From the NCBI GenBank assembly GCA_009377635.1, contig WHTR01000024.1, positions 1 to 36,868 on the forward strand: a stretch of 36,868 bases of DNA, written 5' to 3'. This stretch comes from Chloroflexota bacterium. Lineage in GTDB: Bacteria; Chloroflexota; UBA6077; SHYK01. The position numbers and the translations under genes were made by a program. Positions 7,120 through 14,568 of the stretch are shown here, piece after piece. The stretch's first letter is position 1, and every line of letters begins with the position of its first letter. The notes under the pieces are model-generated. The model made no database searches. It had not been told where the DNA came from and was given only the letters and a program-made list of their open reading frames with translations.

Positions 7120-9363
7120 ATGGCAGCAGCACCCATCGCGACAACCGTCGGGACGCGGGTGCCCCGCGTAGAGGGCCCAGCGCGAGTCACCGGCGCAGCG
7201 CGGTTTACCGCGGACGTGGCCCTCCACAACGCCCTTTGGGCGAAGGTGGTCCGCAGCCCCCACCCGCACGCGCGCATCCGGTCGATCGACACCTCGGCAG
7301 CGATGCAGGTGCCCGGCGTCCGGGCGATCGTCACTGCCAGGGACCTGCCCGATCCCAAGAAACGCCTCGGCCGAGCTCGGCTTCGGGACCTCCCGATACT
7401 GTGCGACGACGTCGTCCGGTTTATTGGGGACCGCGTCGCCGTCGTGGCCGCTGAGACTGCCGAAGCCGCGGAGGAGGCGGCCCTGCTCGTCCGCGTCGAC
7501 TACGAGGAGCTGCCGGCCGTGTTCGATCCAGTCGTGGCGATGGAGCCAAGGGCACCCGTGCTCCACCCCGATCTCCCGACGTACGAAGGGTACAACCCCG
7601 ATATCCACGCCGACCGGGTCAACGTTGCTGGCTACCAGCGGATCGAGCACGGAGACGTGCAGACCGGTTTCGCGAGGGCAGACCTCGTGGTGGAGCACAC
7701 GTATCGAACGCAGCTCGCCCACCACGGCTACCTCGAGCCGAACGCCTTCGCGCTCCGGATAGAGGAGGATGGGCGCGTCCGCGTGTGGGCATCCAACAAG
7801 AACCCCTTCAACCTCAAGAGCGAGCTTGCGCGGGCGCTGGACCTGCCCTCGCAGCAGGTCATCGTCGAGACGCCGAGCATCGGCGCCGACTTCGGCGGCA
7901 AGGCGGGACAGCCGGATCCCGAGGCGCTCTACTACCTGGCTCGGATGACGGGGCGGCCGGTCCGCGAGGTGCTGACCACGGCAGAGGATCTCACCGCGAC
8001 GAGCCCGCGCCATCCCGCCCACATCTGGCTGCGCACCGGCGTCACCCGCGACGGAACGGTCGTGGCGCATCAGGGTCGGATCATCTTCGACAGCGGCGCG
8101 TACGCCGCATACAAGCCGTCGGTCCGTTCCATGCCCGGCGAGGGTGTGGAGAGCCTGGCGGGCTGCTACGACATCCCGAATCTTCATCTCGAGGGCTTCA
8201 GCGTTTACACGAACCACGTGCCCTGCGGATACATGCGTGCACCGGGCCAGCCGCAAGCCTACTTCGCGCTCGAGACCCACATGACGCTCATCGCCCGGGA
8301 GCTCGGCGTGGATCCCTACGCGTTTCGCGCTCGGAACGTCATTCGCCTGCCCGTCCAGCGGCTCGACGTGGTGGCGCCGACCGTGCTGCAGGAAGCCGCG
8401 TCGGCAATCGACTGGGCTGCACCGAAGCCCCCCCGCGTGGGGCGGGGGATAGCCATGGCCGCACGCCGCACGGGCGCCGGCGAAGGGTCGTCGGACGTCA
8501 CGGTGAACCCGGACGGGACGATCACGGTCATCAGTGCGCTCCCGGACAACGGCCCAGGCGGGCTCACGACCGTCGTGCAGGTCGTTGCCGAATTCTTCGG
8601 CGTACCCATAAACCGCCTGCGCCTCGTCCACGGAAACACCGACGCCCTTCCGGTCGACGCAGCCTCGGCAGGCAGCCGGGTGACGAACGTCGCCACCCGC
8701 TGCGTCACGAGCGCCGGCCAGCAGGTCATCGACCAGCTGACGCCGTTGGCGGCGACCATGCTCGGGAGCGCCGGCGCCACCTGGGAGAGGCCCGGGTGGC
8801 AGGCCCCAGACGGGCGCTTCGTCTCGCTGGAGGAGGTGGCCGCGGAGATGATCACGCCCGGCGACCCCCGCGCTCATGCGCAGGTCACCCTCAATGTACC
8901 TGGGGAGGGCGGGCCAGGCTATTGCGCACAAGCCGCCGAGGTAGAGGTCGACACGGAGACCGGCCGCGTAACGCTACGGAAGATCGCGACGGCCCAGGAT
9001 GTCGGAACGGTGCTCAACGCGCTCAGCCACCAGGGACAGGTCGACGGGTCGGTGGTCCAGGGCATCGGGTACGCTCTAATGGAGGAGATCACCGTCGATG
9101 AGGGGCGTCCAACGGTTACGCACCTCGGTGAGTACAAGCTTCCCGTCGTCGCGGACGTGCCGGAGCTTGTCACGGTCAACATTCCTTCGAGCGGCGTCGG
9201 GCCTTTCAACGTCCGATCCGTCGGTGAGATCGTTATCGTGCCCGTCGCGGCCGCCATCGCGGGCGCCGTTATCGACGCGGTCGGCGCGCCGATATTTCAG
9301 CTGCCCGTCACGGCCGAGAGCGTGCTCGCGGCGATTGAGCGCGTTCGCGAGGATCAACGTTGA
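7120..9363 (+). CDS. Xanthine dehydrogenase/aldehyde oxidase family, molybdopterin-binding large subunit
   Basis: A 747-aa large subunit of the molybdenum hydroxylase family (XDH/CoxL type). The N-terminal a/b-hammerhead domain starts VPRVEGPARVTGAARFTADV. Mo-cofactor segments include GADFGGKAGQ and CGYMRAPGQPQAYFALE. The catalytic Glu is probably Glu703 in NVRSVGEIVIVPV. ATG 7120 is chosen because GAAAGAGG precedes it and the family N-terminus begins there; the ORF track's start at 7072 adds an unrelated peptide. Such enzymes normally need a [2Fe-2S] small subunit and often an FAD subunit, and neither is encoded here. The MoaA gene in the window could feed the cofactor. It is followed at 107 bases by a double cupin. 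Substrate not predictable; the sequence is not diagnostic for CO dehydrogenase. Confidence 0.93.
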   Translation: MAAAPIATTVGTRVPRVEGPARVTGAARFTADVALHNALWAKVVRSPHPHARIRSIDTSAAMQVPGVRAIVTARDLPDPKKRLGRARLRDLPILCDDVVRFIGDRVAVVAAETAEAAEEAALLVRVDYEELPAVFDPVVAMEPRAPVLHPDLPTYEGYNPDIHADRVNVAGYQRIEHGDVQTGFARADLVVEHTYRTQLAHHGYLEPNAFALRIEEDGRVRVWASNKNPFNLKSELARALDLPSQQVIVETPSIGADFGGKAGQPDPEALYYLARMTGRPVREVLTTAEDLTATSPRHPAHIWLRTGVTRDGTVVAHQGRIIFDSGAYAAYKPSVRSMPGEGVESLAGCYDIPNLHLEGFSVYTNHVPCGYMRAPGQPQAYFALETHMTLIARELGVDPYAFRARNVIRLPVQRLDVVAPTVLQEAASAIDWAAPKPPRVGRGIAMAARRTGAGEGSSDVTVNPDGTITVISALPDNGPGGLTTVVQVVAEFFGVPINRLRLVHGNTDALPVDAASAGSRVTNVATRCVTSAGQQVIDQLTPLAATMLGSAGATWERPGWQAPDGRFVSLEEVAAEMITPGDPRAHAQVTLNVPGEGGPGYCAQAAEVEVDTETGRVTLRKIATAQDVGTVLNALSHQGQVDGSVVQGIGYALMEEITVDEGRPTVTHLGEYKLPVVADVPELVTVNIPSSGVGPFNVRSVGEIVIVPVAAAIAGAVIDAVGAPIFQLPVTAESVLAAIERVREDQR

Positions 9364-9470
9364 ACGCTGACCCACGGGGCCCCGGCGCTGTACAGACCAC
9401 CGGTGCCCGGAGTACGATACGCATTGCAAGCCGCTGGTACGTCCAGTAGGAAAGGAAAAGGAGAAAAGCG

Positions 9471-10634
9471 ATGGCGGATACAGCGCAGGCGAACGCAGCA
9501 ACGACGACCACCAGTGCAATCCTGCAGCAGGTCTCTCTCCGGCAGGCTTCGCCGTACGATGTGTGGATCGAGTCTCTTGGCCTGCCCATCCACACCGGCT
9601 ACTACGTCGAGGACGTGCGCACCATCGAGTTGGGGTGGTGGGAGGAACGGCAGTGCAACACCGCCTTCCTGAAGCTCGCCGGCCAGGAGGGAGTGACGGA
9701 GGCCCGCATCACTGAAATCCCGGCGGGCGCTACGCTCCCACCGGTTCGGTTCGGCCTCGATGAAGTCGTGTACGTGGTGGAGGGAAGGGGTCTTGCCACC
9801 GTCCAGGGGAGGAATGGGCGAGCGGCCAAGACCTTTGAGTGGCAGAAGCACAGCCTCTTCCTGGTCCCTCGGAACTACACGCACCAGTTCAGCAACGTCC
9901 AGGGCAACGCGCCGGCACGGCTCCTCCACTACAACTACCTCCCCACGGCCATGGCGGTCGTTCCCGATCCTGGCTTCTACCTCAGGAGCCCATACGAGGG
10001 GCCAGATGTCGTCAGCGAGCAGGAGGTCGACTTCTACTCCGAGGCGAAGGTCGTCACGCCATCGGGCGACAGCGACAATCGGGGGATGGCCTTCTGGGTG
10101 GGCAACTTCTTCCCCAACATGCGTTCCTGGGACCAGCTGGTGCCCTTTCGCGGGCGCGGCGCGGGCGGCCATGTCGTCTGGATCCGCTACCCGAGCACGA
10201 CCATCACAAACCACATGTCCGTCTTCCCGGCACAGACCTACAAGAAAGCCCACCGGCACGGGCCGGGCGTCGTCATCATCATCCCTGCGGGGGAGGGCTA
10301 CTCGGTCATGTGGCCCGAGGGCCAGGAGAAGGTGTTCATCCCCTGGCACGAGGGCAGCGTGTTCGTCCCCCCCAACCGGTGGTTCCACCAGCATTTCAAC
10401 GTGGGCAGCCAGCCCGGGCGCTACCTCGCCTTCCACGCGCCTCGCAACATGAGCACCTACAGCGAGCGGGTGGAGGACCGGGCCCGGGACCAGATCGAGT
10501 ACCCGGATGAGGACCCGTGGATCCGGGAGACCTTTGGGAAAGAGCTGGCGAAGCGCGGGCTGACGTCGCTCTTGCCCGAGATCGCCTACCAGGAGCGGGA
10601 GTTCGAGTGGGAGTACGGCCAGCAGGGGGACTGA
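9471..10634 (+). CDS. Two-barrel (bicupin) protein
   Basis: A 387-aa protein with two cupin barrels. The first (about residues 75-150) reads PAGATLPPVRFGLDEVVYVVEG and has lost the usual HxH pair. The second (about 250-325) keeps AHRHGPG and PPNRWFHQHFN, so three histidines that could hold a metal remain. One intact and one degenerate barrel is common in bicupins such as gentisate dioxygenase-like enzymes and oxalate decarboxylases, but I cannot assign the reaction. AAGGAG precedes the ATG. It lies between the Mo-hydroxylase and a Rieske oxygenase on the same strand, which supports a role in oxidative catabolism, perhaps ring cleavage; that is inference. Confidence 0.82.
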   Translation: MADTAQANAATTTTSAILQQVSLRQASPYDVWIESLGLPIHTGYYVEDVRTIELGWWEERQCNTAFLKLAGQEGVTEARITEIPAGATLPPVRFGLDEVVYVVEGRGLATVQGRNGRAAKTFEWQKHSLFLVPRNYTHQFSNVQGNAPARLLHYNYLPTAMAVVPDPGFYLRSPYEGPDVVSEQEVDFYSEAKVVTPSGDSDNRGMAFWVGNFFPNMRSWDQLVPFRGRGAGGHVVWIRYPSTTITNHMSVFPAQTYKKAHRHGPGVVIIIPAGEGYSVMWPEGQEKVFIPWHEGSVFVPPNRWFHQHFNVGSQPGRYLAFHAPRNMSTYSERVEDRARDQIEYPDEDPWIRETFGKELAKRGLTSLLPEIAYQEREFEWEYGQQGD

Positions 10635-10733
10635 CAGCCTCGCCCGCGGGCCGGTGAGGGGCAAGATGACTCAGCTGACGCGGACGGGCTACGCCCGCCG
10701 CCAAGTCGTGCTCCGTTGGACAAGGAGGAAAAG

Positions 10734-11921
10734 ATGCTGACCCGAGAGGAAAACGAACGACTGACGCGCGTCGGGCCGGGGACGCCGGCCGGCGAGCTCC
10801 TCCGCCGGTACTGGCATCCGGTGGCCGCGGCCGAGGAGCTGACGGACGACCGGCCCACGAAGTTCGTGCGCATCCTCGGCGAGGACCTCGTGCTGTTCAA
10901 GGACCGGAGCGGCCGGGTCGGCCTGATCGCCGACCACTGCGCGCATCGAGGCGCCTCGCTGCTCTACGGCCGGGTCGAGGAGCGCGGGATCGCCTGCGCG
11001 TATCACGGCTGGCTGTATGACACCGAGGGGAGCTGCCTGGAGTGCCCCGCCGAGCCGGCCGGGAGCATGTTTCATCTGACGGTGAAGCATCGGGCCTACC
11101 CGGTACGGCAGTTCGCGGGGCTGTACTGGACGTACCTGGGACCGCTGCCGGCGCCGGAGATCCCGAGGTACGACGTGTGGGTCCGAACCGACGGATCCCA
11201 GAAGATCGACGTCTACCCCCGGCTCGACTGCAACTGGTTCCAGGCCATGGAGAACTCGGTCGACCCGGCCCACCTCCAGATCCTGCACCAGGACAGCCAG
11301 GGCAGACGAGCTCCGAACACGACCCGGGGCTTCACCGACTCGGTCCTGGGCTTCGACTTCTATGAGGTACCCTACGGCATCATCAAGCGGCGCCAATACG
11401 CAAACGGGAGGATCGACGAGCACCCGGTGATCTTCCCGAACATCCTCCGGGTGGGCAACTGCACGCAGATCCGGGTCCCGATGGACGACACGCACACGAA
11501 CATCTTCTTCGTGCGGTTCGTCCCGCGGGAGATCGCCGGCAACGGGGGCGGGACCGACGACGAATCCGACGTGCGGTACCTCGAGCCCTTCAAGACGCCC
11601 TCGGAGGCGCAGCACCCGTTCACACGATTTCGCATGGACCTGACCCTGGCGCAGGACCACATGGCGTGGGAAACTCAAGGACCCATCGCCGACCGGTCGA
11701 TCGAGCGTCTCGCGACGTCCGACCGCGGCATCGTGCTCCTGCGGCAGATCATGGTGCGCGAGATCGACCGGGTGCATCAGGGAACCGACCCGCTGGGCGT
11801 CGTCCGTGACCCGAACCACCCGATGATCGACACGCACCTGAGCGAGTCGCTGGAGGAGTTGATGGAGCGCGGCTACGCCGGCACGGCGGAGCTACTGCCG
11901 GAAGCCGCCCGGGCGCAGTAG
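10734..11921 (+). CDS. Rieske [2Fe-2S] non-haem iron oxygenase, alpha subunit (phthalate 4,5-dioxygenase-like)
   Basis: A 395-aa terminal oxygenase component. The Rieske ligands are Cys69-x-His71 (DHCAHRGASL) and Cys88-x2-His91 (CAYHGW). The mononuclear iron site is ENSVDPAHLQILH, the D-x2-H-x4-H arrangement of ring-hydroxylating oxygenases. QGPIADRSIERLATSDRGIVLLRQ is typical of the phthalate-dioxygenase-like branch. Start ATG 10734 follows AAGGAGG; the upstream TTG in the track is spurious. These enzymes take electrons from a separate reductase (and sometimes a ferredoxin), neither of which is in the window. It follows the bicupin by 99 bases. Likely substrate is an aromatic acid or another cyclic compound; O-demethylation is also possible in this branch. 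Confidence 0.92.
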   Translation: MLTREENERLTRVGPGTPAGELLRRYWHPVAAAEELTDDRPTKFVRILGEDLVLFKDRSGRVGLIADHCAHRGASLLYGRVEERGIACAYHGWLYDTEGSCLECPAEPAGSMFHLTVKHRAYPVRQFAGLYWTYLGPLPAPEIPRYDVWVRTDGSQKIDVYPRLDCNWFQAMENSVDPAHLQILHQDSQGRRAPNTTRGFTDSVLGFDFYEVPYGIIKRRQYANGRIDEHPVIFPNILRVGNCTQIRVPMDDTHTNIFFVRFVPREIAGNGGGTDDESDVRYLEPFKTPSEAQHPFTRFRMDLTLAQDHMAWETQGPIADRSIERLATSDRGIVLLRQIMVREIDRVHQGTDPLGVVRDPNHPMIDTHLSESLEELMERGYAGTAELLPEAARAQ

Positions 11922-11953
11922 CGCTCGCGCGTCGGCTCCCGTCTCTCGCAAAG

Positions 11954-11981
11954 GGGCATCCCCGGTGTCGGGGGAGTGCCC
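11954..11981 (+). terminator. Strong hairpin after the Rieske gene (possible terminator)
   Basis: GGGCATCCCC and GGGGGAGTGCCC form a stem of ten pairs with one bulge and a short loop, 32 bases after the Rieske stop codon. There is no T-run after it, so it is not a classical intrinsic terminator. It may slow or end transcription or stabilise the 3' end. Confidence 0.35.
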
Positions 11982-12113
11982 TCGTGAGTCGCTGCTGTTC
12001 GATCGGGACTGCTGGTCGTGCTGGGGAACGCTGGATTGGGGTGTACCGTCCTATTGGCCATGGTACTACAATCCCTGGTGATTTCGCCCGGGCAGTCTAA
12101 GGAGAGCATCACA

Positions 12114-12485
12114 GTGAATGCCCGGCCTCTGGTTGTCGTGCTGATACTCGTGCTCGCTCTTATCGCCGCGTTCGCGATACCCGTGATGCTGATCGGCACT
12201 GGCCTGGATGAGTACGAGGGAGAGGAGCGAGTCGCCGGCGCATACGCAATTGTGGCTGCACGGTTCGGGTGCCTGGAGTCGATCGACCGATTCCTCGTGC
12301 TCGAGATGAAGGTGACGAAAGTGGAGCCAACAAGCCCCGTCTCAGGAGACGGTGGACGAGTTCGATACCGCTCGGAACTCACGATGCTCACCCTTTTCGG
12401 GATTCCGGTTGGGACCGTCTCGGTTGAGGGCGGCTCTATTCGATGCTTCCGGTACATACTCGGGCCTCCGGCGCCATCTCGGTAG
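12114..12485 (+). CDS. Small single-pass membrane protein, function unknown
   Basis: I choose the GTG at 12114 because TAAGGAG lies nine to ten bases upstream and the peptide then begins directly before the hydrophobic segment (VNARPLVVVLILVLALIAAFAIPVMLIG). The track's start at 12018 adds a poor N-terminus. The 123-aa product has one N-terminal membrane segment or uncleaved signal anchor, followed by about 90 soluble residues ending SIRCFRYILGPPAPSR. I do not recognise the family. The ribosome site and the clean membrane segment argue that it is real. It stands alone between the Rieske gene and a toxin-antitoxin pair on the other strand. Confidence 0.6.
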   Translation: MNARPLVVVLILVLALIAAFAIPVMLIGTGLDEYEGEERVAGAYAIVAARFGCLESIDRFLVLEMKVTKVEPTSPVSGDGGRVRYRSELTMLTLFGIPVGTVSVEGGSIRCFRYILGPPAPSR

Positions 12486-12640
12486 CACACGGGGAATCGA
12501 CCTAGCTAGGCTTTGTCCATTGCACGCGGCAAAGGCGAGGGTATTGGAGAGGCGGTGGAGGAGCGAGCGAGGGGCGTCGCTATGCCGTCGCATCCGTCAA
12601 TGTGAACGCGATTCCCGGCGACGAGAGCTCGCGGAGCACC

Positions 12641-12898
12641 TCACGGCTGATCCAGGATGTCGTGGCTGCCGACCCGTCGGAGAATGCAGGTCTGCTCCGC
12701 GAGCTCAAGCGTCAGCCGATGGGAACGCGTAATACGCACCTCCCAGATTCCATCAGTCCCTCGAACGCGCTTGAAACCGAGGGACGGATGACGTGGATTG
12801 GCGAGCAGCAGAGCGAGCTGCTTGTCCACACGGTCCTTTACGGCCTCGGGCAGCCGTGCGTAGTCACGATCGAAGGGGCGAGTCGTTTGGAAATTCAT
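12641..12898 (-). CDS. RelE/ParE-family toxin
   Basis: An 85-aa protein with the compact RelE/ParE toxin pattern: F.RDYARLPEAVKDRVDKQLALLLANPRHPSLGFKRVRG, then GIWEVRITRSHRLTLE and a C-terminal VGSHDIL. Members are usually ribosome-dependent mRNA interferases or gyrase inhibitors; the residues here do not decide between them. Its start codon overlaps the antitoxin stop by four bases (ATGA), the classic coupled arrangement with the antitoxin first. Length is normal. Toxin activity has not been shown for this sequence. Confidence 0.85.
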   Translation of the reverse strand: MNFQTTRPFDRDYARLPEAVKDRVDKQLALLLANPRHPSLGFKRVRGTDGIWEVRITRSHRLTLELAEQTCILRRVGSHDILDQP

Positions 12899-13173
12899 CG
12901 ACTGCGGAGATGTCTCACCAAGTCCTCCGTCGAGTCAAACGGCCCAGATACCTCGCCGCTGGTTATCGCGTCGCTCGCCTCCCGTTCGCGTGCCTGCCAC
13001 GCTTCGGTCCAGAACCACGCCTGGTCTCGAGGAATGAGTTTTTGCGGAACCAGCCGGACCCCGTCCGGTTCCAGTTGGACTTCGAGCAAATCGCCGGGCT
13101 CAAGGCCGAGTGCGTCAAAGGCCTCCCGAGGAATCGTGATCTGATGCTTCGGTCCGATCCGGGTGACTGCCAA
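12895..13173 (-). CDS. AbrB/MazE-family antitoxin
   Basis: A 92-aa protein with an N-terminal swapped-hairpin AbrB/MazE DNA-binding domain (TRIGPKHQITIPREAFDALGLEPGDLLEVQLEPDGVRLVP). Its C-terminal half is acidic (EREASDAITSGEVSGPFDSTEDL), of the kind that wraps a toxin. The start is a TTG with AAGGAG nine bases before it. It should neutralise the downstream RelE-like toxin and repress its own promoter. Pairing an AbrB-type antitoxin with a RelE-type toxin is a mixed combination; the more familiar partners are RelB with RelE and MazE with MazF. Confidence 0.85.
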   Translation of the reverse strand: MAVTRIGPKHQITIPREAFDALGLEPGDLLEVQLEPDGVRLVPQKLIPRDQAWFWTEAWQAREREASDAITSGEVSGPFDSTEDLVRHLRSR

Positions 13174-13204
13174 AGACCTTTCTCCTTACTTTCTTACATT
13201 CGGA

Positions 13205-13234
13205 ATCTTAATATAGTCAGCCTCGCCCGAGCAA
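13205..13234 (-). promoter_or_regulatory. AT-rich candidate promoter of the toxin-antitoxin operon
   Basis: On the minus strand TTGCTC and TAAGAT are 18 bases apart, and an overlapping TATATT is also present. This is one of the few AT-rich patches in the window and lies about 30 bases before the TTG start of the antitoxin. The hexamers are imperfect, so only the general location is supported. Confidence 0.35.
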
Positions 13235-13329
13235 CAGGAGGCTTCCTTGATGTGCGGCTCTCGGGCCCGGCACAACATCGATTTCAGGGGCGATGCCGTG
13301 CGGTAGGGATCAGCGGTCCGGCAAGAAGG

Positions 13330-13959
13330 TCACTCGCCTTCAGTTCCTTGTTTGGGGCCGGCTGCATCCGGGGAGATCACACGAGAACTGACAGATAACC
13401 CCACACGCGTCCCCGTTCGCAGCGCAAACACGAAACGCGCCGCCGCGAGAACCAGCGCGTCCACGAGGGCAAAGACCGCCCCGACGATCGCACCGACGAT
13501 GAAGGCGACGGAAAAGGCGATCAGCAGTGCGCCCGCGCCGACGAAGAGAAACTGGAGCGCCTCCACCAAGATCCGTGGTCCTCGATCGAGTCCCATCCGG
13601 GCCATCCCAGCGATCTGCACAGGGACTGCGACAATGACCAAGATGACAGCCGGGACCAGCAGCAACAAGACCCCCGTGACACCTCCCCAGCCGAGGCCTC
13701 GGGACAGCAGCTCGCCCGGATCGCGGACCGCCAATTCACGCCATTCCACGCCCCTCAGGGCACGCCGCGTGGTCCACTCCGTCACGACCCACAGCAGCCC
13801 ATAGATTGCCAGCCCGAGGAGGGTGTTCAGGCCGCCGAGCAGGTCATCGAGGCCGCCCGCACGGTACAGGGCCACAACGATCGTCAGCACGAAGAGCCCC
13901 GCGTGAAACGTCCCCAGCGCCCAATCCAGCAGTCGGTTTCCGGGTGGCAGATCAGCCAT
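13330..13959 (-). CDS. Multi-pass membrane protein, function unknown
   Basis: A 209-aa protein with about four hydrophobic segments: residues near 13-35 (TFHAGLFVLTIVVALY), 45-60, 95-120 (GVTGVLLLLVPAVILVIVAVPV) and 135-180 (a long hydrophobic stretch, probably two helices). A charged loop near 62-85 separates the second and third. No enzyme motif is visible. Its ATG lies eight bases inside the end of the upstream CopD-like gene, so the two are translated as a unit and their products may act together. I do not recognise the family. Confidence 0.7.
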   Translation of the reverse strand: MADLPPGNRLLDWALGTFHAGLFVLTIVVALYRAGGLDDLLGGLNTLLGLAIYGLLWVVTEWTTRRALRGVEWRELAVRDPGELLSRGLGWGGVTGVLLLLVPAVILVIVAVPVQIAGMARMGLDRGPRILVEALQFLFVGAGALLIAFSVAFIVGAIVGAVFALVDALVLAAARFVFALRTGTRVGLSVSSRVISPDAAGPKQGTEGE

Positions 13960-14419
13960 GGGCGAGCGCCAGTGCCATCAGGACAACGAGCACCGATAGC
14001 ACGACCGTGGCGCCGTACGAGGTCCGCATCACGGCGAGGGCTTTCCCCGATTCCGATCGTCGCGAGTCGGCATGCAGGACAGCCGTCAGGATCGTCCGGA
14101 GCACCGACCCCAGCATGAGGATCGCCGCGAGCATCAGCTTGATCGTGAGCTTCTGCCCCCAGCTCGTTTCCGGCCCCGGCAGGCTTCGGCCCAGCACCCC
14201 CAGGTTACCGACTCCCGTCATAATGAGCAGGCCCATGGCTGCCCAGAAGAGCCACTCGTAACGGACGGCGACGTCCAGGCCATTCCGCACATCTGTGCCG
14301 GATCGGGGAATGTTCGCCAGACTCATCCAGACGAGCACGGAGCCGCCCAGCAGAACAGCCATCGAAGCCACGTGCACGAATCGAATCGCGAAGCTCACAG
14401 CGGTCTGATCGATGACCAT
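13952..14419 (-). CDS. CopD/DUF2269-like integral membrane protein
   Basis: With the ATG at 14419 (MVIDQTAVSF) the protein is 155 aa and has four membrane helices. The first is FAIRFVHVASMAVLLGGSVLVW, with a His in the helix, followed by WLFWAAMGLLIMTGVGNLGVLG, TIKLMLAAILMLGSVLRTILTAVLH and VVLSVLVVLMALALAHG. The FVHVASMAVLLGGS pattern recalls the copper-resistance CopD superfamily and related haem or metal-handling membrane proteins. AAGGAGG eight bases upstream fixes this start; the track's 201-aa version carries a spurious Arg-rich extension. It overlaps the next membrane gene and is divergent from the antiporter. The copper role is inferred from resemblance only. Confidence 0.7.
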   Translation of the reverse strand: MVIDQTAVSFAIRFVHVASMAVLLGGSVLVWMSLANIPRSGTDVRNGLDVAVRYEWLFWAAMGLLIMTGVGNLGVLGRSLPGPETSWGQKLTIKLMLAAILMLGSVLRTILTAVLHADSRRSESGKALAVMRTSYGATVVLSVLVVLMALALAHG

Positions 14420-14532
14420 TACGCTGTCCTCCTTCCTGCGAGCTGATTCGACGCGGCCCGCAACACCGACAGAACCGTCCACGCCCGTGCCCGATCTGGC
14501 TCGCTGGTCTCGGGTCGTATCGTCTGGCCCCC

Positions 14533-14538
14533 TACAAT
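14533..14538 (+). promoter_or_regulatory. Candidate -10 box (TACAAT) for the antiporter gene
   Basis: TACAAT lies 34 bases before the ATG at 14572, in the divergent gap between the CopD-like gene and the antiporter gene. No good -35 hexamer is seen 16-18 bases upstream. The same hexamer occurs before the molybdenum hydroxylase gene and in the gap before the YfhO-like gene. Confidence 0.3.
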
Positions 14539-14568
14539 GCTGCATCCGAACGCGCACGCTCGGGGAGG

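Noticed and set aside
7078-8931. 617-aa minus-strand ORF across the molybdenum hydroxylase gene
   Set aside because: The plus-strand protein has clear family motifs along the whole stretch; the antisense frame has none.
12602-13144. 180-aa plus-strand ORF opposite the toxin-antitoxin genes
   Set aside because: The minus-strand pair has clear family patterns, an ATGA overlap and a ribosome site; the plus-strand frame has none.
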